From NCBI RefSeq assembly GCF_030704535.1, contig NC_081810.1, positions 8,690,501 to 8,754,500 on the forward strand: a stretch of DNA of 64,000 bases. Direction: 5' to 3'. This DNA is from Vitis vinifera (Eukaryota; Streptophyta; Magnoliopsida; Vitales; Vitaceae). Shown here one piece after another: positions 12,401 through 25,900 of this stretch. Position 1 is the stretch's first letter. Each line of letters starts with the position of its first letter. The notes below the pieces were generated by a model. It ran no database searches, had not been told where the DNA came from, and saw nothing but the letters and a program-made list of their open reading frames with translations. The position numbers were made by a program, and so were the translations under genes.

Positions 12401-15099
12401 AAACTAAGATATGGAAGGGTCCTAGAGAACTATGCCATGTACAGAATCACTTTAATAGAAAACAAAAGAAAAGGAAATTTCATTGCATCACCAACTAACG
12501 ATATCTGAACAAGATGATTTGCATAAGTTCAAATATGTGTCAATATGAGTTATCCTTTTAGACCTGGTGATCATAGTTGATAAATTGATTCCAAGGCAAC
12601 ATAAACCACTGGATATGATAAAAATGAGTGTCTCATGTACCCAATACATTCACTCTTTTCACATGGCACAGGTAGCAAATTTTATCACTTGAAACAAAGG
12701 GGAAAAACACCTACATTACAAAACCATTTCACTTCTAATGCAAAAAAGTTAGGTGAAAACATAATTTTAAAACCAAATGCCAGAGGACGATAAAAATGTA
12801 CCTGGTAGAAACCAACAGAATTGAAACCCAAGCTAAGATTCAAAAGCCCAATGGATGTTCCATTTAGTATGCCAAATCCCATCACAGCTCTAGCGTCAAA
12901 AGGCTTGTGCTCAAATAATTTCATCCATAGTGCCACATGAAGAGAACAAAATGTGACCAGAAGATGCCAGCTAGTTAAAGTTGTGGCTGCAATCGACAGT
13001 TGGGTAGTTAAAATGAGAACTCAAGACTAAATTAACAAAGCAGCTGTGAAAAGAGCAAATATATGAATGGAGGAAAAGTTTTCACTCTGACTGCAATTAA
13101 CTTTATATAATCAAGAGGTTGCATGCCTAATTATGCTTAATATCTGAATAGCTTTCAATGACCAAATGCTTCTAATCTTATAAAAGTATTTGATATGGAG
13201 AAAAGCATTCATCCACAAGACAAGGAATCATTTCAAAGGAAAATCTGAACATGACACATTCCAGGTACCGTTGTGTTAGGCATCTTTGTGTGTGAGTTGA
13301 TATGGAATATGCATTCATCCACTAGAAAACAAAATTGTTTCAAAGGAAAATAGAGATATGATTGCATTGCCTTTATATATCTTATATATATATATAAAAT
13401 GATTGTATTTTATATCTTCATGTTTTTACTTAAAATAGTAGTTGAAATTCCTTGTATTATAAAGTCTTTATCATAATTATTCAAGGGTGACAACCACAAG
13501 CAACTAGTTAACTGACATCTTTAATTTACACAGAAACTGTTAAGGCTAGGATCCATATAATTTCTCAATTTCAATTATTACATAAGATCCTGCACAGGTT
13601 CAAACTATAAGGGTTGGTTCTCCAAATATCCAAAGGTTGAATACCTGTTGAGTGCAAGGTGGACAATTTTAAGGAATGCTTCCCCATCTTTATTGGATGA
13701 ATACATCATGGCTTCCATTCTTCACATTACCCTGCATACCCTTGTGAAACCATTTGCTTCTTTTGTCATATCTTCCTCTGGTTATATGCCACAACCTAGC
13801 ATTTATCAAAGAACATAACCACCCCAAATCTAGAACTAGAGGAATGCACATGCTACTGAAGTGTGACTAATCATCAAATTCAAAAAGGTGTAGGCCTATT
13901 GGGTCCCACAAACAATAATCTTGTCTGTTAACAATTTATACTTTGACAGCTTCTAATCCCCTTATTTGAATTTCTGACACGATTCAATGAAAGTGCATAA
14001 CTCCATGGAATAGGACATTGTTATTGTTTCATGGGGCAAAATGTTTGAATTACCCTGTCGCTTTTTAGAGAAATGACATCATCATCCATCGGTACCATAT
14101 GTGACTTAATGCCACCCCAAGTCCCATCCCCAGTTGAGAACCCATTCATGGAAAATATAATGATATAAGAATGTGTAAAACAATAACTCAAGATGTCTCA
14201 AGATGTGAGGGTTAAAATAAAAGTAACATGCAAGTGAGATGAACATAATGGAGTTTACACTAATCAGGCGGCTTTAGTTCATATAACTAATAGTTCTTAA
14301 GCTTGTTCAACATGAACAAGAATTGCCAACTAATTCTCTAGAAAATGCAAACTCTATAAGAAATTAATTGTCTATATGATTTTGCATTAAGGACATAGAT
14401 TGAGAGTCTCGAGTTTTCATGATGGGAGAAAATTATTAGTTGCCAGCTATCAGTTATTCACCATCTCACTAGTATCAATCAAATGCATATCCTATTTACT
14501 AAAGTATCATCCAATGACAAATGTCCAGATTGCAATTCAGTTTGTATATCAATACAAGTCTGTGGAACCTATCAAAAAGAAAAATTTAAATCTATACAGC
14601 TTGGTGGGGGCTGATAGTTTACACCGGTCCAATGGTTGGAGAGGTTTTCTTAAAACACTACTTGGACTAGCAACTTAATTAAGCAGGCCAACTACATAGC
14701 CGTCTCTATTCTTATTTTATAAAGATCTCATAAATAAACTATTAAGATTATTTCCAGAAAGATCAAATACTCGTTTTATCTTGAAACTCCCTTTCTACAT
14801 AAGGAACAGCAGTAAAGCACCTGCAGGCCACGATTACAATGCCAATGCAAACATCAAATTAAATGCAATAACGGTACAGCCTACAGGTGAATCAAAACAA
14901 AGATTGATCAATTAAAGGAACAAAAAACGGATCGTCATCTGTATTCCATCAGAAAATTTGAAGTCGCAAACCACTCACCGAAAGAGAAGCCAAGCGAGCT
15001 AATAAGCGCCTTATTGCAAATCACAATCGACACCGACGAAACCACCGACAAACTCAACGCTCCTACGGTTCCCAGCTGGAACCGCTGGCTCTCACCCAT
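9449..15099 (-). CDS. UDP-xylose transporter (UXT-type nucleotide-sugar transporter)
   Basis: Complete 352-residue protein in seven exons: 14979-15099, 12802-12986, 12230-12297, 10417-10549, 10032-10193, 9645-9917, 9449-9565. All junctions are consensus and the phases add up to 1,059 nt. It starts MGESQRFQLGTVGALSLS. Family-specific stretches are EHKPFDAR, SIGLLNLSLGFNSVGFYQ, TNNIQKKFKVSSTQLLYQ, FSTFLVIGKTSPVTYQVLGH and DPFSWRNILGI. The short hydrophilic tail ends WNSNKDLQA. These match the Arabidopsis UXT group of the drug/metabolite-transporter superfamily, which moves UDP-xylose from cytosol into the Golgi/ER lumen for xylan and xyloglucan synthesis. About ten membrane helices are expected. 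Introns 1 and 3 are about 2.0 and 1.7 kb. Substrate is inferred from similarity to this subgroup. Confidence 0.93.
11440..11905. repeat. Local three-copy repeat inside UXT intron 3
   Basis: The block CACATGTATGGCACTGTGTG followed by an ATTTGAAGTAGCCAAAA segment and ATATGCYATGGAAATCCAC occurs three times, starting near 11,457, 11,639 and 11,745. A trailing segment (CATAGTCAGTCTAAAATATC) is present in the first and last copies, so spacing is uneven (about 180 and 107 bp). CA microsatellites sit at the unit joints and probably seeded the duplications. Confidence 0.8.
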
Positions 15100-15515
15100 C
15101 TTCACCGAATTACTGTCTCCTCGATCTGGATCTGCCAATTTAACCATCACAATCCACAACTCAATACACTCCCAAACAAAAAACGGCAACCAAACACCAA
15201 TAGCCGCACCTCATTCCAGAGAAAATTGAGACGCAAATGAGCAAACCCGCGAACCAGGGAAGCAGCTCAACTGCATGCAAACATCGAGATTCAAAACAGA
15301 ATAAATGAAAAACGCAGAGAACAAATCAAAATTCACAGAAATTCAGCATTGCCAAACCCTAGATCTGCTACACATCTAGAGAGAGATAGAGAGAGAGAGG
15401 GGAAGAGGGAGAGAGAGACCGAAACTGAAGTAGTGTGAAAGGAATGAGGGGAAAATGTGAGAAATGAATGCATGAAATTTGGGTCTGTGTTGATGACATG
15501 ATTCAAATATTTATA
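15100..15515 (-). promoter_or_regulatory. UXT 5' UTR and putative TATA box
   Basis: Upstream of the UXT ATG (15,099) there is a GA/CT-rich run at 15,377-15,418 typical of plant leaders. TATAAATA reads on the minus strand at 15,508-15,515. If that is the TATA box, the transcript would start near 15,480 with a leader of roughly 380 nt (inference). Confidence 0.45.
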
Positions 15516-16971
15516 TGAATCAAGGGCAATATTAGTAAATAAAAAAATCCCCAAAATTAGGAGTACGTCAAAAGGGATTATTATTAATTAAAAGATGTGT
15601 CATGCAGATCCCAAGTAACACTCTCTTTTAATGTCCTCTCAATAAAAATATTTTGTATTATATCAAATTATGGAAAAAAAAAAACATAGAAAGTGGTTTT
15701 TGACTTCCTTCCTTTTTTTAGTAAAAAAAAAAAAAGAAAAAAAGAAAAAAAGGAATAGGACAAATGTATAAAATTCATAATTGGAAATGGTATCAAAATG
15801 TTTTCCAATTTAAAAGAGAGAAATATGGACAAGTGCAACCTAGAAAACAAAAAAATGTTTCATTAAATATTTGTTTTAATATCAATGGAAATGGGATTGC
15901 TATTATAATGTACGTAGAGATCAAGTAATAATCGAAGAGGTGCCTAAGGCTTTGAATGGATTTGTTTGGAAGCTTGCCCATGTTATTCCTTCGTTGAAAA
16001 TGCCGTCACATGTGGGGTTCTACTTGGGTCAATGCTCATTCCAATCTCAATTAAATCTAAATATACGCATTAAATGGTCTTGCTTATGTTTTTCCCTACG
16101 GCATGTCCAGCCCTGAGGAAGGTCTGGGCTAGAGATTTTGGGCCACATTGTGGTAATAGGTCCATTTCCATTTCTCAGTACTACAATCTAAAGCGAAATA
16201 GGTCAGAGGACACTGCCCATTGTCCCATGTTACCTAGAAGGACTCCGCATTTTCTACAACTTGGCAAGTGAGTTATGCAGGGTGGTCAGCCATCAAATTG
16301 GCTTCGGATCAAGAGGATACAACTCTACTACCCATTAAAAGTAGCTTTGGGGATCAATTTTGTCCTTTTCTTTTCTGACTCATAAAGTATAAGTTTTGAC
16401 TTTTGAGTCTCATTTACTTACCTTTTATTAGTGAAAATTCAAAATGTTGTCTCTATGAAAATCTGAAAATGAAGGAAATTGTAGTTTGAAAATATGATTT
16501 TTAAAATGTGATTTCTGAATTAGTACTTAAAGTTATAATTTTTTATGTGATTTTCTGAATTGATTTAAAAAATTCAAAAAATAAATAATTATTATGAAAA
16601 AGGGTCCAGATGTATACTATTGGAATGGACTGAAGGATGAATTACTTAATACAATAGTTTCATGAGATAGAGGTAGCCGAACCCAAAATCCCCAGAAGTG
16701 TGTCTCCCTTTTAAATTAATGCCGTATTAAACACCAAAAGAAGCACATGTACTACTTGCACAACCATTACTCTTCAGTCTTCACTCAATGGGAAAGGGTA
16801 ATTCCAGTACAAATAGAAAGGAATAGAAAGGAAGAAGAAATCATAGTCTCAAGATCATATAGTATATATATATATATATAAGATGATGGCCTGCGGGTGC
16901 TATAGTTTTTAGCAACCTCAGCATTAGAAGAGAGAGAGTCCTCCAGATGGGTAAAATGAGAATGTGAGCAT
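15516..16971. other. Intergenic region between UXT promoter and expansin stop
   Basis: AT-rich, with A-rich runs at about 15,673-15,750 and a (TA)n run at 16,863-16,880. Open frames are short and unlike any family I know. The right end should include the expansin 3' UTR. Confidence 0.5.
16863..16880. repeat. (TA)n microsatellite
   Basis: Nine TA units in the presumed 3' UTR or flank of the expansin gene. Confidence 0.85.
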
Positions 16972-18493
16972 CTAAAATTGGCTACCCTCGTAGGTCCGGC
17001 CAAACTGCCAGCCGGACGGGGCGACGTTGAAGCTTGTGACGGTTCTGCCGTCGCCGGCGGTGACCATGAAGGACAGGCTCTGGCCGTTGAGAACGGAGTT
17101 GCTCTGCCAGTTTTGGCCCCAGTTTCTTGACATGGTTTGCCACCCTGTTCGGGAACCCTTGATGGAGACGGAGTGGATGTCGCCGGCGCCGGCGACGTTG
17201 GTTACCAGGACTAGGATGAAGTATTTGTGGCCATTGATGGTGAATCTGATTCCTCCTTTCTTCGCACATGGTACCCTGTTACCACCACAACCACAGCACA
17301 ATATTTGTTAACAAACCCAGAGTCATATGGGACCAATCCTTATTCTCTGCTGCAATTGCTTAATCTAAAGGGTCCGTTTGGAAAGCAGGAATAGGACTGC
17401 AAATTTCATTCTCACATGAATGACATTTTAGACTATGATTGGAAATGCATTAAAAACAATTCTCCAAAAATAATTTATTTATATTAATCCTCCATAATAA
17501 TTTTTATTTGTTCTCGGGAGTAAAATTTGATTTTCAAAATTATTTTTATGAAAATAAAAATTTATCAAATATATTTTCTGAATTAGTAAACTTCTTTCAA
17601 TAATGAGGTTTTCAATTCCTCGCTATTCCAATTTCTAACATCCCTTAAAAAGCAATGTTTGGTGAACAAAAAACGTCCATGAAACAACAGTTTATGATTG
17701 GAAAAAGTAAACTATTTCAAACTTTGGTATCAAGCTCTTTTAGCAAGTCCAAAAATCCTTTCATCAAATTATCCAAATGCCTAAAATTTTAAATTATTAA
17801 TTAATGAGATAACTTTAAATAGAAAATACCAATTTCAAGATTTTTGAAAACCATTGGACTTTGGGCCAGCTGGCACTGGAAGAAGTAAAAGAGAACTGAG
17901 ATCGTAAAAGCTTGTGGTAGGCAGTAGTCCAACCTTCTGAAGGCAACAGGGACGATGCCAGCGCGGTACTGTGCAATTTGGAGGAAGGCAGGCTCCGCGA
18001 GGTCGAAGTGTTGGAGAGGAGGGTTGCACCACCCGCCATTGTTGTTGGCCAAAGCGAAGTTGGGGGGGCAAAAGTTGGTTGCAGTGACGGTGATGGAGCC
18101 AGGGAGGCACCACCTGGGGTCGTTGTCGCATCGCATTTCGAAACAAGCTCCGCAGCTCAGCCCATTGTTGAACAGCGCGGTGCTCAGCGCCGCTGTGTTG
18201 GTTCCGTACCCCTGGCTGTACAAGTTCCCATACCCACACGCTCCTCCTGCAAAAACCCAACTCCACCGTTAATAAAAAAGTGAGGAAATGGATGAAGGAA
18301 GTGAGTTTCAGTGGGCTTAAATCTTCGGGGTATATTCACTTTACGTACCCATTGTGCCGGAGGCGTCACCGCCGCCGTAGAAGGTGGCGTGGCCGCCCTC
18401 CCAGCCACTGTAGTCGGCGGAGGCTGCGAGCATTTGTAGAGTGAAGAAAGCGAAGAAGAAGAAGAGGCCAAATGGAGATGGTCGGTTGGCCAT
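16972..18493 (-). CDS. Alpha-expansin (EXPA)
   Basis: Complete 253-residue protein in three exons: 18349-18493, 17934-18246, 16972-17275, with consensus splice sites and the usual alpha-expansin intron positions. Residues 1-26 ([20 protein letters not shown] then MLAASA) form a signal peptide, so the protein is secreted to the wall. Domain 1 (GH45-like) has ATFYGGG, GGACGYG, the cysteine-rich segment to about residue 122, and the conserved HFD at 128-130. Domain 2 (CBM63-like) has surface Trp at W198, W205, W209 and W242 and ends [10 protein letters not shown]. Alpha-expansins loosen cell walls at acid pH without hydrolysis, by disrupting cellulose-xyloglucan contacts (known for the family). 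Length and all key residues are normal, and the exons are GC-rich compared with the flanks. Which EXPA orthologue it is cannot be told from sequence alone. Confidence 0.96.
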
Positions 18494-18563
18494 TGGGGAG
18501 AAACACTAAAGAGGAGAGGGTGGGTTTGGTTTGTACTGAAGGAAAGAAGAGAAACGAGAGTGA

Positions 18564-18571
18564 TATTTATA
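18564..18571 (-). promoter_or_regulatory. Putative TATA box of the expansin gene
   Basis: TATAAATA on the minus strand, 70 bp upstream of the expansin ATG, leaving a leader of about 40 nt. Position and sequence fit a core promoter element; not tested. Confidence 0.5.
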
Positions 18572-21500
18572 AGGAGTCCTAACACCCTCCCCTCCCTTGA
18601 CCCATTAGCTTTGGGTTTATGGCACCCCTTGAAAAAAATACTTCATGACTACTAAAATCTCAAAAGTGATTTTTTTTTCTTTTTACTTTTCTTATTAAGT
18701 TGTCTTTCAAAGTATAAACCTTTTTTTTTTTTTAAAAAAAAGAAAAAGAAAAAGAAAAAAAGAAAAATCATTCAATAAATCAATAGAAAGGGGGAATTAG
18801 ACGACTGAAGGCAAAACCAACCGCACATGCAGTTGGGTCTAGTTGGGCTAACAACCGCTGAGCCTAAGCCCCTGGGCCCGACCCCTCCACATGCTGCTCT
18901 GGACTCTTTCTTGGTATATTTTGTTATTTTTCATTTAATCCTTTCAGGATAAGTAGGGTACATGTTAAGTGATTATTAATTAATATTTATTTACAGGGGA
19001 AATCTGAATGGAGTAGGAGGATGAAGATGGATGGAGATGTTTGAAGTTGGAAAAGAGGGAAAATGATGGGGACTGGTTTTAAAATCACCCCATGTTGGGA
19101 TAAAAGTGACAGGTGCTGAAAGATACGTGATAAACCCTTGTTGACCCCTCCATTATGCATGTCTTAGTGGGACTTTTGCCATGGCTTTTGGGTTTAAGCA
19201 TGTGGACTGCTCTGAGGATTGGCTTCCTGGCAATGCAATCAAAGACTTGGGGGTGTGTTTGTTTCCCTGGAATATGCATGAAAATAGGATGACGAATGAT
19301 GGTAAATCGTACTATATAAAAACTAAAATTTAAATCCTAATAAAAATAAGATTTGGTTTCCATATCAATAAACTTTTTCTTTTTATTCTCATCATAAAAT
19401 ACAATCCAAATGATCAAAATATTATATGATAAAACACCCTGATATATTTTATTTTAAAAAAAAAAATTTCTAAGTTTTCACCCAAATGCAGTCTATTGTT
19501 ATTATTATAATAATACTAATTATTATTATTTTAGGGTTTAGGGGTGTGGAAAACATGGTGGCTAATATCACCGACAGGTGATTAAAGAAATTTGGTTTGA
19601 GGGGGCTGACTGTGACGGCGGACATAAGAGGGTGATATGTCCGTTTATTTGTTGGAAGTTGAGTCACATGTATGGCCGACTTTTTTAAATATTTCAATGC
19701 TTGCGTGGCAGTCTTCCCCCACAAGTTGGCACCGATTACGTGGCATCCCCCTTTCACGCATTTCTCGTCATTTCTAGCTCGTACACGTGTCGTGCTATCC
19801 TTCACAAACAGATCCTCTGCGCCCATTCTTTTGTACGATCAATACAACTACCCCACATAGGTTGCCTCCTGTTAAATCTGAGGTGGCATAAAGTTATTGG
19901 TTTTCATCATAAGCCTGACCTGAAGTGAGCAAGCTTATTTTCCTCCAAGATAAGAACGTGATGGTATTCATTATTCGGCCATCGTCGTCTACATCCTCTC
20001 TTCAAAAACTGTGGTAAACTCTAAAATGGGAGCAAATACATATTCCACGCTTTCAAAATGCCCTTTTTGTTATAAAAGATTAAATTAGAGTTTTACACGA
20101 ACATTTTTAGGAATCGCTTCTTTTCAAATTACTAAACCCAAAATTCCATGATTTTTTAATTTTTTTATTTAATAATATGGAACTTAAAATCGGAGACCAT
20201 GAATGAACGATTTGTAATTAGCCACCATTTATCAATATGATACTGAAGTGGTTGTAGAATGACACTATAAAGGATAAGAAAGGGATTTTGTTTTAATGAA
20301 TATCTAAAAAGATGCTATTTTTTTCAAGAAAGACAAATCAATCATAGAATCATCTTGCACTTTCACGATGAGGGTGATTTTGTCATTTCATTGAATTGAC
20401 AGCAACTTATTTATTAACAACTAAGGTAGGGATTTAATGTTGGTCCTACCCATGTTATAGCCACATGCACCTCCCGCCTCACCAAACCCCTTCTCTATTC
20501 ACGGATCCTTTTCGTCACTTTTGGAAGCATTCATCCACCGGGCAGAACAGAAAATTCAGTGTTTAACCATCAGCGCAAGCTAATGTGCAAGAGAAAAGAC
20601 AAATGGATATATTTTTCTAAGGAGGCAAATGTAAGAGAACTTAAGAGAAAAACGTTCATCCTTTGATTTGATCTACAGTGGCTGAATCTTGCTTGGATGC
20701 AATGTGATTCTTGTCTGCTCCTAAGGAGAATATACCTAAGTAGGTTTGAGAGTGTTTTTTTTTTTTTTTTTTAATGAGTCCTATGAGAATGTGTGAAAAT
20801 GAATAAATTTCTAATGTAGATACCATATCTTTCAAGATCTAGATTCTCAGAGCTTATGATGCAGCTCTCTGATCAGATTCATTGTTCACCTAAAGTTGAA
20901 CACTACAAGTTTCTCCAATGCCCAAAAATGAAAATCCAGACAACAATCTGATTCAAATGCTTCTAAACATATCTAACAACAAACCAAAAGGCAAAGAAAA
21001 AGTTCATTTTTGCTCATATTTCAACTATTATAACAATTATGAAACAAAACAGATGAGAAAGAACATCACGCACAACTGAAACAATGCCCCACACATAAAG
21101 GTAAGAAATGAACTATTTTAGCACTAAGAAACAAATGTTTTTCGGTCTTTATTATTATTATTATTATTATTATTATTTGAGATTAATGTAAGGTAGGAAT
21201 AAGGATGAGATCTTGTGATCGTGAAACCCCGACACATCATTCCCCAGGAGTAGTGTTAGATCAAATCATATCCAGAAAAGGGCATAAGGGTTTTGAGTTT
21301 TTGTTGTTGGTTAGGGGTCAATGAAAGTGGCCTTCACAAGGGATTGTTTGCTAGTACCACTAGCTGAGAGGCTAAGACCTTCCTAGAAGAATTTGAGTGG
21401 CTGGCTGCTTTCTGGTAAGGTTAAGAACTAAGAATATGGTCACAAACTGAAGCTGAAAAAGCCCCACGTCAAGGGCCAGTGGACCCAGACCATCACACCA

Positions 21501-22409
21501 TGTGCATTTTAATGGAAACTTAGATGAGGTAGGCCACACAAGATCTCTTTTCAAGGCTATAATTTTGGGTCACTGTCCATGAGGTTAGGCTCAACACAGT
21601 AGCAATATGTTTTAAAGGACCTCCACTGTCACATTTGTACTACGAAGATTAATAAAGTATAACACCAAACAGAGGATTAATAAGAGTACGGTTAACCATA
21701 TGCTCACTATTCTAATTTATTGTCTGATATATGGCTACAGGGCTAAAAGCGTATCACTTACAATAATGTTGGTAGCTTCACCTGCGCTTTATGCTTGAAT
21801 CGTTCGTACCTGCATTAAAAGAAGAGTATTTCATTGCAGGAAACAGCATTAATTTTTCCACAGCTTTTTCTAGTTTCATTTTTCCTTTTCCTATTTATGC
21901 TTCTCTTCACTCTGTATTTCTTCCTTCATCATGAAGTTACTTACTAGTTGTCCTTGTAATTGTCGGTGCTATTTCCCATCCTATTTTTCATTGAGATTGA
22001 TAAACATCTAGCAGATGAATCACACAAATTTTCTTTCCAATTCTAGAAAAATCCCACGTTTGTATTTGAGTCTTTTTAGTTAAAATTCAGATTTATCTCA
22101 TTGCCTAATAGGGCCAATACTAACATGGTTCTATCAATAAGAATCTTTACATGGAAAAATATGCATATTCAAAATTACCAGGAGATATATTCAAATATGA
22201 ATCTGAAGTACGTGTTGAAATTTGAGCTGCAGTTTCAATAATAGCTATCTAAAAAGTTACTATCATGATGTTAGCTATCTACCATATTTATGGACATAAA
22301 GTATCCAAATGGGTCTGGGGATGCTGAAAATAAAATTTCTTAGCTATCGTCGTAATCATGATGAGCATTAAGAATAAAAAGTCTATTTCACAGTGAGATG
22401 AGGCCAAAC
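18572..22409. other. Intergenic region, no gene recognised
   Basis: Nearly 4 kb without a convincing gene. Expansin upstream sequence occupies the left part. There are A/T runs at 18,670-18,770 and 20,756-20,773 and an (ATT)n microsatellite at 21,150-21,177. Short minus-strand segments with splice-like borders at about 21,760-21,820 and 20,650-20,720 could be exons of an unrecognised gene together with the segment at 22,410-22,490, but I could not join them in one frame. Confidence 0.45.
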
Positions 22410-22490
22410 CTTTAATGTATTTGTTGCATATCCAAGTAGTTTGGGCTCAACTGTCGCCATAGAGATGGTAATCTGCTCAGAGAAGACTGT
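22410..22490 (-). other. Possible orphan exon next to Copia-1
   Basis: An 81-nt (27-codon) open segment read leftward, bounded by GTGCAG on its 5' side and AAG|GTTTGG on its 3' side. It encodes TVFSEQITISMATVEPKLL followed by GYATNTLK. The peptide looks protein-like, but I do not recognise it. It lies 45 bp from the Copia-1 insertion, so any upstream part of such a gene would have been separated by the retrotransposon. It may also be chance. Confidence 0.22.
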
Positions 22491-22534
22491 CTGCACAAGT
22501 TATAGAATCTGCTAGCAATACCCAAGTTGGACAG

Positions 22535-22777
22535 TGTCAAAGGACAACTTTGTTGTCCACACTTTTTTCCTTATTTTATCCCATAATTATTTCCTTATTA
22601 CTTCATTTATTATTCTTTACAGTTAGCATATATTATATTTTACAAATTATAGTTTACATATATAGGGCCAGAATCATGCGAGATTTTATTTGCTTTTATT
22701 TGCTTTTCATATATAGCATTCTTGTAAAGTCTATATATAATATACAAAACTCAAGGCCAATTCACATAATATTTTGA
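22535..22777 (+). repeat. Copia-1 5' LTR
   Basis: Starts TGTCAAAGGACAAC and ends ATAATATTTTGA just before the primer-binding site. Pairs with 27,153-27,407. Confidence 0.9.
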
Positions 22778-22779
22778 TA

Positions 22780-22791
22780 TGGTATCAAAGC
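22780..22791 (+). other. Copia-1 primer-binding site
   Basis: TGGTATCAAAGC, one mismatch from the TGGTATCAGAGC sequence complementary to the 3' part of plant initiator tRNA-Met, immediately after the 5' LTR. Confidence 0.85.
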
Positions 22792-22997
22792 AAGGTTGCT
22801 AATTTTTCTTCCCTCAAATTCTTTTCTGTCTTTTCAGTTTCGGAGGTGCCTCTCGTGTCTTTCGGTCAAGTCTGTGTTGATCCGTGCTGTACCCAATCAC
22901 AACCATTTTTCTCGGTATTTCTGTGGTTGTCGTGGGTCAGTTTTCTTATGGGATTTTTTTTTGTCCATACTTTTGTCTCGAGTTCTATTTATTTTCT

Positions 22998-25900
22998 ATG
23001 GATTCCGCACTTGTGTGTGTTAAGTTTATAGGCATAAATGATTCTACTTGGGCATTTCAGTTTGAACTTTTTCTCAAGGGAAAAGACCTTTGGGGTCATA
23101 TTGATGGCATGAATGTTGAAAAACCATCCACTTTTGACAAATCTCAGGATGTTGGATTTTCTCCTTCATGGGCTGTGCTTGATGCACGCATCATGTCTTG
23201 GCTTCTTGGTTCAATGGAGCCTTATATTGTCACCCACTTGCGGCCCCATCGCTCCGCTCAATCTATGTGGGCTTACTTGAAGAAAGTTTATTATCAAGAT
23301 AATGATGCTCGTCGCTTTTAGTTAGAACATGCGATTGCCATGTTTCAACATGGTAGTCTTTCCATCTAGGACTACTACTCGACATTTTTTACTCTTTGGC
23401 ATGAATATGCTGATTTGGTTACAGCGGATGTTCCTATTGCCACTCTCTCAACTATTCAGACTATTCACGCGACTACCCGGCGTGATAAATTTCTTATGAA
23501 ACTACGTCTGGAATATGAATTTGTCCGCTCCTTTTTACCGAACAGATCTCCTGTTCCCTCTTTTGATATTTGTTTTGGTGAGTTACTTCGCGAAGAGCAA
23601 CGCCTTAGTACTCAAGCTATTCTGGAGCAATCTCATGGCAGTTCTGGGACGACAACTGTAACTTATGTTGCCTAAGGACGCGGACCACCTATGCATTCTA
23701 AAAATTTGCAGTGTTTCTGCTGCAAGGAATATGGGCATATTGCTGCCACTTGTCCTAAGAAGTTTTGTTCTTATTGTAAGAAGAAGGGTTACATTATCAA
23801 AGAATGTCGTATTCGCCACTAGAATCGTCAGGCCCAAGCATTTCAAACTTCGGTTATTGTCCCTCCTGTAGCAACTTCTACAGCACGCGACTCTCCTTCA
23901 GCTGCGTGCTCTGTTCCTGCACCTCCTGCACCAGATTACTGTACCCTAGAAATGGTGCAACGGATGTTAATTTTAGCATTATCAGCAATGGGGTTCCAAG
24001 GTAACAATTCTATTAAACTCTGGTACGTGGACTCAGGGGCCTTTAATCACATGACTAATAATCCCACCGCTTTGTGTCATGTTCGGCCATACGCTGGTCA
24101 ATCTTCCATTCGGACTGCCAATGGCAGCTCTTTGCCCATAGCTGTTATCAGCGATGCCTCTTCTAAGTTCACTGATGTGTTTCTTGCTCCTCAGCTTTCC
24201 ACGAATCTTATTTATGTTGGCCAATTAGTTGATAACAATTGTGCTGTTAATTTTTTTGGTAATGGTTGTGTTGTGCAGGACCAGGTAACGAGGGAGCCGA
24301 TCGTGAAGGGACCTAAAGTGGGGCACTTGTTTCCACTATTTTTACCTGTTCTAGATTTTTCTCCACTTTCTTCTATTAAGTCTTTTGCTTGTAATAATGT
24401 TTCAGATCTTAGTATGGTGTGACATTGTCGTTTAGGCCATCCCAATACTCAGATCTTATCTCATGTATTGAACTTTAATTTACCTGGTAATAAGGATCGT
24501 TCTTCTTTATCTCTTAAGTGTGATTCTTGCAAACTTGGTAAAAGTAAAACTCTTCCCTTCTCTTTGCATGCAAGTAAAGCATCTCACTGCTTTGATCTTA
24601 TCCATAGTGATGTTTGGGGACCTTCCCCAATCAATTCACACGAGAAATTTAAATATTATGTGACTTTCATTGATGATCATAGTAGATTTACTTGGGTCTA
24701 CTTTCTTCGCTCTAAATTTGAGGTATTTCGTACTTTCACTGAGTTTTTAGCGTATGTTAACAATCAATTTTCTACTTCTATTAAGACATTACGCATAGAT
24801 TCCGGTGGTGAGTATTTGTCTATTGAGTTTCAAGCATTCTTGGCTTCTAAGAGTATTATTCATCAACGTTCATGTCCCTCTACTCCTCAACAAAATGGAG
24901 TTGCCGAATGCAAAAATCGTCATCTCTTAGATATGGTACGTACTCCTCTTGTTAGAATCTTCTGTTCCATCCATATTTTGGGCAGAGGCTCTGAAAACTG
25001 CTACTCACTTGATTAATCGTTTACCTTCTCAAGTCCTACATATGGAGTCTCCCTATTTTCGCTTATTTGCTAAGCAACCTAGTTATGATCACCTTCGTAT
25101 TTTTGGTTGTGTATGCTTTGTTCATTTACCTCCTCATGAGCGACATAAATTATTTGCTCAATCTGTTCGATGTGCTTTCTTGGGATATAATATGTGTCAA
25201 AAGGGATTTGTTTGCTATGATCCTACATTACATCGTACACGTATTTCTAGGAATGTTATTTTCTTTGAAAATCAACATTTCTTTCTTGTATCCTCTTCTA
25301 CTTCTACTATGCCATCTTCTTCTACTGTGGTCCTCCCCTCCTTTGAGCAATAGTTCTCAGATCTTCATCCGGTCAGTTCTCGCTTTCAACTAGGTATTGT
25401 GTATACGAGACGCTCTCGCCCATAGTCTCTTTCAGTGGCTCACCCGATATCTGATCCACCACGCTCCAGATTCAGTCAGTTCCAGCACTTCCAGCACCTT
25501 TAGTACGTCGCTCTCCTTGAGTGTTTGTACCTCCGAATAGGTATGGATTTCCCTATTCCAGTTCGGGCAATTTTATTTCAACCCTTATTGCTGAATTGTC
25601 CAATTTTGATATTCCCACATGCTACTCACATGCTGCCAAGCATGATTGTTGGCGACAAGCTATGCAGGAAGAAATTGCCGCTCTAGAGGCCAATAACACT
25701 TGGGACTTTGAGCCCTGTCCTCCCACTATTGTTCCTCTGGGTTGCAAATGGGTTTACTCAGTCAAGGTCTAATCTAATAGAAGTTTAGATCATTACAAAG
25801 CTCGACTTGTTGCACTTGGGAATAATCAGGAATATGGTGTCAATTATGAAGAGACCTTTGCTCTTGTGGCTAAAATGACTATTGTTCGTACGATTCTAGC

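Noticed and set aside
17366..17640. Possible MITE in expansin intron 2 (GGGTCCGTTTGGAAAG ... start)
   Set aside because: One end looks terminal-repeat-like, but I found no matching inverted end or target duplication.
16982..18283. Several 70-143-codon open frames on both strands over the expansin exons (e.g. 17,835-18,266 minus, 17,955-18,272 and 17,978-18,283 plus)
   Set aside because: They are off-frame or antisense readings of GC-rich expansin exons; only the spliced expansin frame matches a family.
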